Part shown: positions 5,396 to 8,467 of the stretch, piece after piece
Position numbering within the stretch: position 1 is the stretch's first letter
How the letters are laid out: every line of letters starts with the position of its first letter
NCBI GenBank assembly: GCA_900319835.1
Contig: ONPY01000091.1
Location: 1 to 8,467, forward strand
Reading direction: 5' to 3'
DNA from: an uncultured Eubacteriales bacterium
Lineage (GTDB): Bacteria; Bacillota_A; Clostridia; Oscillospirales; Oscillospiraceae
DNA: 8,467 bases
Notes under the pieces: model-generated
What the model was told of the DNA's origin: nothing
Databases searched by the model: none
Seen by the model: the letters and a program-made list of their open reading frames with translations, nothing else
Position numbers and translations under genes: made by a program

Positions 5396-5438
5396 GGCTC
5401 CCCTTTCAAGGGGAGCTGGCGCGAAGCGCCTGAGGGGT
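5396..5438 (+). repeat. Two-hairpin palindromic repeat, copy E
   Basis: Hairpin 1 has 9-bp perfect arms (5397-5405/5408-5416, GCTCCCCTT/AAGGGGAGC). Hairpin 2 is GGCGC/GCGCC (5418-5422/5426-5430), followed by TGAGGGGT. It lies 19 bp past the parA stop, in the parA-parB gap. Confidence 0.85.
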
Positions 5439-5457
5439 CGTCCGTCCCTGCACGATG

Positions 5458-6216
5458 CTACTTTTCGTTTCTCGCCAAAAACTCCGCCGCCAGGGACATA
5501 TAGGCCTTGCTGCCCTTGTTCACCCGGTCGTAAACCACGCCGGGCTGACCGTGGCTCGGCGCCTCCGAGAGGCGCACGCTGCGCGGAATGACGGTGTTGT
5601 AGACCTTGTCCGGCATGTGCTTGCGCAGTTCGTTTGCCACCTGCTGGGTGAGATTAGCCCGCGCGTCATACATGGTGAGGATGATGCCCTCTACGCTGAG
5701 TCTGCGGTTGAGCCGGCGGGAGCAGATGCGGATGCTGGTCAGCAGATCCGCGATGCCCTCCAGCGCGTAGTACTCGCACTGCATGGGGATCAGCACGCTG
5801 TCCGCGGCGGTCAGGGCGTTGACGGTCAACAGCTCCAGAGAGGGCGGGCAGTCGATCAGCATGTAGTCGTACTCGGAAAAGAGCGGTGCCAGCGCCTCCT
5901 TGAGCACGCGCTCGCGGCGCTCGGCCTGGATCAGCTCCACGGAGGCGGCGGCCAGTTCCTTAGAGGCGGGGATCACGTCGCCGTACGGCGTGGAGACCAC
6001 ACAGTCGGCGGCGGGCGTCTCGGCGATCAGCATGTCGTAGCTGTTGGGCCGGGTGCTCTTGGACACGCCCATGCCGGAGCTGGCGTTGCCCTGGGGGTCG
6101 CAGTCCACCAGGAGGACGCGCTTGCCCATGAGACTCAGCGCCGCCGTCAGATTGACCGCGCTTGTGGTCTTTCCGACGCCGCCCTTCTGATTGGCGACTG
6201 CAATGATTTTTGCCAT
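5458..6216 (-). CDS. parA: Chromosome-partitioning ATPase ParA (Soj type)
   Basis: ParA is a deviant-Walker ATPase that binds DNA non-specifically as an ATP dimer. It works with ParB in origin segregation, and in Bacillus it also modulates DnaA. The 252-residue protein matches Soj length. It has the deviant Walker A KGGVGKTT at 11-18 (signature lysine K11, catalytic lysine K16), Walker A' DCDPQGN at 38-44, Walker B MLIDCPPS at 119-126, and the conserved VRLSEAPSHGQP near 214-225. A short N-terminus with no extra HTH marks it as chromosomal type Ib rather than a plasmid type Ia ParA. The ATG (6214-6216) follows GGGAGGATCGCC. It has its own sigma-A promoter beside two parS sites, so ParB repression or spreading onto the promoter is likely. 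Confidence 0.97.
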   Translation of the reverse strand: MAKIIAVANQKGGVGKTTSAVNLTAALSLMGKRVLLVDCDPQGNASSGMGVSKSTRPNSYDMLIAETPAADCVVSTPYGDVIPASKELAAASVELIQAERRERVLKEALAPLFSEYDYMLIDCPPSLELLTVNALTAADSVLIPMQCEYYALEGIADLLTSIRICSRRLNRRLSVEGIILTMYDARANLTQQVANELRKHMPDKVYNTVIPRSVRLSEAPSHGQPGVVYDRVNKGSKAYMSLAAEFLARNEK

Positions 6217-6248
6217 GGCGATCCTCCCTTCTCTGAACTGTGCAAGAC

Positions 6249-6277
6249 ATTATACCAGCATTGCGTTTTCTTTGCAA
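6249..6277 (-). promoter_or_regulatory. Sigma-A promoter of parAB
   Basis: On the minus strand there is a -35 of TTGCAA (6272-6277), a 17-bp spacer and a perfect TATAAT (6249-6254) with the extended TGG. The -35 hexamer directly abuts the first parS site at 6278. Confidence 0.85.
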
Positions 6278-6293
6278 TGTTTCACGTGAAACA
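6278..6293. promoter_or_regulatory. parS: parS site 1 (ParB binding)
   Basis: It is the perfect 16-bp palindrome TGTTTCACGTGAAACA, identical to the canonical chromosomal parS. The palindrome extends to 20 bp (6276-6295). It touches the parA -35 box. Confidence 0.98.
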
Positions 6294-6322
6294 TTTTTGT
6301 TTTTTGCATGCACGTTCTACAA

Positions 6323-6338
6323 TGTTTCACGTGAAACA
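6323..6338. promoter_or_regulatory. parS: parS site 2 (ParB binding)
   Basis: This is a second perfect TGTTTCACGTGAAACA, centred 45 bp from site 1, further upstream of parA. Confidence 0.98.
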
Positions 6339-6386
6339 CAAGACTTGGTAAGTGTTTGCAATAGTCACGCTGCGCAATGCGCCCCC

Positions 6387-6422
6387 CTATCTTTCTTTTC
6401 GCCTTGCCGAAAAGAAAGATAG
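6387..6422. repeat. Perfect 15-bp inverted repeat
   Basis: Arms 6387-6401 and 6408-6422 (CTATCTTTCTTTTCG and its complement) flank a 6-nt loop. The polypyrimidine/polypurine arms resemble those of the inverted repeat at 6731-6762. No U-tract follows. Confidence 0.9.
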
Positions 6423-6629
6423 CGCCGCGACGCGGTGGAAGAAAGAAAAGGGCGCCCACGCGATCGACGGCTGTACAGTTCCAAGGCTCGGCATCGCGAT
6501 CATCGGAGATTGTACAGCTCTGATACAAGATTCATACCTTGTTGCGCTCCCCATCCGCGAAAGCTCGCTCACGCTCGCGCCGCTGCCCAGCTGCAAAACG
6601 AGCCATGTTCACTCCGCGCCCAGGGGAAT

Positions 6630-6658
6630 CCAACGGGGGATCCGCAGATCCCCCTTGG
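6630..6658. repeat. 12-bp inverted repeat with one bulge
   Basis: CCAA (6630-6633) plus GGGGGATC (6635-6642) pair with GATCCCCC (6647-6654) plus TTGG (6655-6658). C6634 is bulged and the loop is CGCA. Confidence 0.85.
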
Positions 6659-6678
6659 ACGTTTCAATTAGGGAGAGT

Positions 6679-6716
6679 CAAGGGAGGGGAAGAAATCGGA
6701 ATCTTCCCCTCCCTTG
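6679..6716. repeat. Perfect 15-bp inverted repeat
   Basis: Arms 6679-6693 (CAAGGGAGGGGAAGA) and 6702-6716 pair perfectly around an 8-nt loop. No U-tract follows on either strand. Confidence 0.9.
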
Positions 6717-6730
6717 TGGCGTTTCTTTTG

Positions 6731-6762
6731 CAACTTTTCTTTGGCCAAGCAAAGAAAAGTTG
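6731..6762. repeat. Perfect 13-bp inverted repeat downstream of gpr
   Basis: CAACTTTTCTTTG (6731-6743) and its complement (6750-6762) flank a 6-nt loop. A run of six T starts 7 nt later on the plus strand (6770-6775). On the minus strand, the direction of gpr, no U-tract follows. It could still slow transcription leaving gpr, but it is not a textbook terminator for it. Confidence 0.85.
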
Positions 6763-6793
6763 ACACGCTTTTTTAGATTGACGATTCGTAAAA

Positions 6794-7639
6794 TCATCCC
6801 AGCAGGGCGTCCACGTCCTCGATGGAGATGCCCCGGTGCAGAGCCAGATCCACCGCATAGCCGATCACGCGCCCCGCGGCGCGCACCAGGGAATCGATGT
6901 TCCGGGGCGTGACGAACATCCCGGACACCGCCTCCCCGCCGAAGAGCCCGGCGTCAACCACGGTGGGCATGCCGATCGAGACCACCGGCAGGCCGAGACT
7001 GGCCCGGCTGAACTCCAGCCGGTTGTTGCCTACGCCGGAGCCCGGGGCGATGCCAGTGTCGGTGACCTGCAGCGCGCGGCAGAGATGCTCCGCCTCTGCC
7101 CCGGCCAGCGCGTCGATCACTACGACGAGATCGGGCCTGAGCGCCCCGCAGAGGGTTTTGACCTGCAGGGCCGATTCCATCCCGGACGTGCCCAGCACCC
7201 CGGGCCGGCAGAGGGCCAGGGAACAGAAGGCGGCAAAATCCCCCGGCTGCGCCTCCTTTAAATGCCGGGTGACCAAAATGTTCTCCGCGGCAAGCGAGCC
7301 CAGCGCGTCCGGCGTGATATCGGGATTTCCCAGCGCGGCCACCAGCACGCGCCCGGTCTTCTCCGGCAGACAGCGTCCAATCAGCTCCGCCGCCGCCCGG
7401 ACACAGCGGACAAAGTCCCCCTCGCCCCGGCCCAGATGCTCCGGCAGCAGCAGGGTGAAGTAGCGGCCCGGCGGCTTTCCCAATCTCCGGGCTCCCTCCC
7501 CCGCCTCCAGCTCCAGTGTCTCCAGCGGCAGATCATAGAGCGTTTCCTGCCGGAAGCTCACGCCGGGCAGCGTCTGCTCCCTGCCGAAAACGAGCCGCCG
7601 CGCCTCGGCGGCCAGGTCCGTGCGCGCGTATTCGGACAA
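6794..7639 (-). CDS. gpr: Germination protease GPR (spore protease)
   Basis: GPR is made in the forespore as a zymogen and cleaves small acid-soluble spore proteins at germination. The N-terminus SEYARTDLAAEA carries the RTDLA.E sequence found around the autoprocessing site. The two aspartates equivalent to B. megaterium D127 and D193 are visible in TPDALG (D111) and VVVIDALAG (D176), 65 residues apart. GVLGTSGMES and TDTGIAPGSGVGNNRLE are also family motifs. An in-frame ATG at 7702 exists but has no clear Shine-Dalgarno. The TTG at 7637-7639 lies 9 nt after AAAGGAG (7649-7655) and gives 281 residues, shorter than Bacillus GPR (about 370), with almost no propeptide. It is divergent from rpsT, an arrangement also found in Bacillus. 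No convincing sigma-F or sigma-G promoter was found by eye. Confidence 0.93.
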   Translation of the reverse strand: MSEYARTDLAAEARRLVFGREQTLPGVSFRQETLYDLPLETLELEAGEGARRLGKPPGRYFTLLLPEHLGRGEGDFVRCVRAAAELIGRCLPEKTGRVLVAALGNPDITPDALGSLAAENILVTRHLKEAQPGDFAAFCSLALCRPGVLGTSGMESALQVKTLCGALRPDLVVVIDALAGAEAEHLCRALQVTDTGIAPGSGVGNNRLEFSRASLGLPVVSIGMPTVVDAGLFGGEAVSGMFVTPRNIDSLVRAAGRVIGYAVDLALHRGISIEDVDALLG

Positions 7640-7648
7640 AACAACCCA

Positions 7649-7655
7649 CTCCTTT
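7649..7655 (-). promoter_or_regulatory. Ribosome binding site that decides the gpr start
   Basis: The minus strand reads AAAGGAG, 9 nt before the in-frame TTG at 7639. It lies inside the reading frame that would result from the upstream ATG at 7702, which argues against that longer start. Confidence 0.65.
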
Positions 7656-7741
7656 GTATAACAAGATATGGTATAGTTTGCCCTATTTGAAACACAATCC
7701 ATAAGGATCGAAAAAAAGTAGAACTTTTTTTGAAAAAATGC

Positions 7742-7770
7742 TTGATTTTCAAGGGCTCTTTTGCTATAAT
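7742..7770 (+). promoter_or_regulatory. Sigma-A promoter of rpsT
   Basis: It has a -35 of TTGATT (7742-7747), a 17-bp spacer and a perfect TATAAT (7765-7770) with an extended TGC just before it. Transcription would start near 7777, leaving a leader of about 75 nt. Confidence 0.88.
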
Positions 7771-7796
7771 CACTAAACGCGAGTCAAGATGCCTAC

Positions 7797-7811
7797 ATGA
7801 TTAGGAATCAT
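7797..7811 (+). promoter_or_regulatory. Small hairpin in the rpsT leader
   Basis: ATGATT (7797-7802) pairs perfectly with AATCAT (7806-7811) around AGG. A weaker alternative pairing, CCTA (7792-7795) with TAGG (7802-7805), would exclude it. It could be part of an autoregulatory leader, but the stem is short. Confidence 0.3.
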
Positions 7812-7851
7812 CCGACAGCTAATTATTATAGGAGGAGGTGGCGATTGAAAC

Positions 7852-8115
7852 ATGGCCAACATTAAATCTTCTGCCAAGAGAGATGTCAAGTCCAAGGAAC
7901 TCAGAGCCAAGAACCGTGCCGATAAGACCGAGCTCAAGACCATGGTGAAAAAGTTTGACGCAGCCGTTGCCGAGGGCAACAAGGATAATGCCGTCAACGC
8001 CTATAAAGTTGCTGTCAAGACAGTTGACCGCGCGGCCGCTAAGGGTCTGCTGCACAAGAACAACGCAGCTCACAAGAAGTCCGCTATGGCTACGAAGCTC
8101 AACGAGATGGAGTAA
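7852..8115 (+). CDS. rpsT: 30S ribosomal protein S20
   Basis: S20 is a primary 16S rRNA-binding protein of the small-subunit body. The 87-residue protein starts MANIKSSAKRDVKSKELRAKNR, the classic S20 start. It is Lys/Arg/Ala-rich throughout, forms the expected long helices, and contains KTVDRAAAKGLLHKNNAAHKKSAMA, the conserved C-terminal signature. A perfect AGGAGGTG (7833-7840) precedes the ATG at the rather long spacing of 11 nt. Its codon use appears plainer (more AAG and GCT/GCC, fewer GC-rich rare codons) than its neighbours, as expected for a highly expressed gene. It is monocistronic, with its own promoter and a hairpin terminator. Confidence 0.98.
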   Translation: MANIKSSAKRDVKSKELRAKNRADKTELKTMVKKFDAAVAEGNKDNAVNAYKVAVKTVDRAAAKGLLHKNNAAHKKSAMATKLNEME

Positions 8116-8132
8116 TTTCATCTGCGCAGCAA

Positions 8133-8169
8133 AAAGGGACGTAAGAAACGGAAGTTTCTGCGTCCCTTT
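8133..8169 (+). terminator. Probable terminator of rpsT
   Basis: AAAGGGACG (8133-8141) pairs with CGTCCCTTT (8161-8169), and AGAAAC (8144-8149) with GTTTCT (8154-8159), around a GGAA tetraloop. This gives 15 bp with a small internal loop. The 3' arm ends in TTT, followed by GGCATTTATT, a weak U-tract. It lies 17 bp past the rpsT stop. Confidence 0.7.
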
Positions 8170-8192
8170 GGCATTTATTGGGATAACAAGCC

Positions 8193-8221
8193 TTGACGCA
8201 AAAAAGCCGACAGGCTATAAT
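8193..8221 (+). promoter_or_regulatory. Sigma-A promoter of the lipid-kinase gene
   Basis: TTGACG (8193-8198), a 17-bp spacer and a perfect TATAAT (8216-8221). It begins shortly after the rpsT terminator, so the kinase gene is a separate transcription unit. Confidence 0.9.
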
Positions 8222-8256
8222 CAACGGGTATCCATCAAAAAGAGAGGGACGTGGCC

Positions 8257-8467
8257 ATGGACAAACGGCTCATGCTGATCGTAAACCCTGCCGCGGGGCG
8301 GGGCGCCTATAAAAAGGGCTTTGCCGACGCGCTGCACACCCTGGACAAGAGCGGCATGCGCACGACGGTGTTTTTTACCGCCGGCCGGGGCGACGCCACA
8401 ACGCTTGCCGCAGAGCACGCAGCAGACTTTGACACTGTGGCCTGCATCGGCGGCGACGGCACCTTGA
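8257..8467 (+). CDS. Diacylglycerol kinase / YegS-type lipid kinase, 3' end missing
   Basis: Members of this family phosphorylate diacylglycerol or related lipids at the membrane, recycling diacylglycerol into phospholipid synthesis. Only 70 codons are in the window. The protein begins MDKRLMLIVNPAAGRG, the conserved nucleotide-binding start (IxNPxAGxG). It reaches the diagnostic GGDGT motif (IGGDGTL) at residues 64-70, right at the window edge. The ATG at 8257 lies 9 nt after AGAGAGG; an in-frame GTG at 8251 is less well placed. DgkB, BmrU and other YegS-like subfamilies cannot be told apart without the rest of the gene, so no symbol is given. Confidence 0.9.
   Translation, partial: MDKRLMLIVNPAAGRGAYKKGFADALHTLDKSGMRTTVFFTAGRGDATTLAAEHAADFDTVACIGGDGTL

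Larger units (their letters stand above)
6361..6793. other. Non-coding, hairpin-rich region between gpr and parS
   Basis: No convincing gene is seen in these 433 bp. The open frames crossing it have low-complexity Arg/Ser/Pro-rich products, no Shine-Dalgarno and no recognisable motif. The region holds four strong inverted repeats (listed separately) and two direct copies of TGTACAG 39 bp apart (6472-6478, 6511-6517). It may be a decayed or composite mobile element, or a structured RNA. Confidence 0.6.

Noticed and set aside
2817..5438. Two-hairpin repeats as rho-independent terminators
   Set aside because: None of the copies is followed by a U-tract on either strand, and several lie within probable operons. 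They are kept as repeats.
5455..6351. Plus-strand open frame of 298 codons opposite parA and through the parS sites
   Set aside because: It is antisense to the clear parA gene and its composition (His/Gln/Val/Gly-rich) is that of a shadow frame. Its last residues are just translated parS.
6472..6517. TGTACAG direct repeats as an operator
   Set aside because: The two copies are 39 bp apart with no promoter nearby and no known regulator with this site. A 7-mer repeat in 430 bp is weak evidence.
6352..6912. Plus-strand open frame of 186 codons crossing the gpr-parS gap
   Set aside because: It runs through four inverted repeats and into the antisense of gpr. It has no Shine-Dalgarno, and its composition is rich in Arg, Ser and Pro with no recognisable domain. 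The stretch is better read as non-coding repeats.
7640..7740. Sigma-G promoter for gpr
   Set aside because: Candidate pieces near 7660-7700 (such as minus-strand GGATT followed by TATACCA) match the sigma-G consensus too weakly at both boxes to be called.

Overview
The window is the replication-origin region of a spore-forming, GC-rich low-G+C-lineage Firmicute. The most likely group is an Oscillospiraceae/Ruminococcaceae-type clostridium. This rests on a spore-protease gene (gpr), clostridial-type dnaA/dnaN/parAB genes, strong Shine-Dalgarno sites, and many short palindromic repeats in the gaps. The species cannot be named from the sequence alone.

Layout by coordinate: dnaN (minus strand, 3' part cut off by the window edge); an oriC-like gap with six DnaA boxes and a DnaA-trio element; dnaA (minus) with a strong sigma-A promoter and two more DnaA boxes upstream; a terminator; mscL (minus); a two-hairpin repeat; serS (minus); a repeat-rich gap holding a 60-bp tandem duplication and a second palindromic element; parB (minus, TTG start); a gap with two more copies of the two-hairpin repeat; parA (minus); a parA promoter flanked by two perfect parS sites; about 430 bp of non-coding sequence made largely of hairpins; gpr (minus, probable TTG start); then, on the plus strand, rpsT with its promoter and a hairpin terminator, and the start of a diacylglycerol-kinase-family gene running off the right end.

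The genes fall into four jobs. DnaA, the boxes and the trio element start replication, and DnaN is the sliding clamp. ParA, ParB and parS segregate the origin and, in relatives, load SMC and feed into sporulation control. SerS and S20 serve translation. MscL is an osmotic safety valve, and Gpr degrades small acid-soluble spore proteins at germination.

No novel defence, CRISPR, phage or transposase system is visible. The points worth a second look are in the non-coding DNA: a DnaA-trio next to a non-standard DnaA box, with matching non-standard residues in the DnaA recognition helix; parS abutting the parA promoter; a repeat family with compensatory base changes placed just upstream of three successive ribosome binding sites; and a cluster of long perfect hairpins between gpr and parA.
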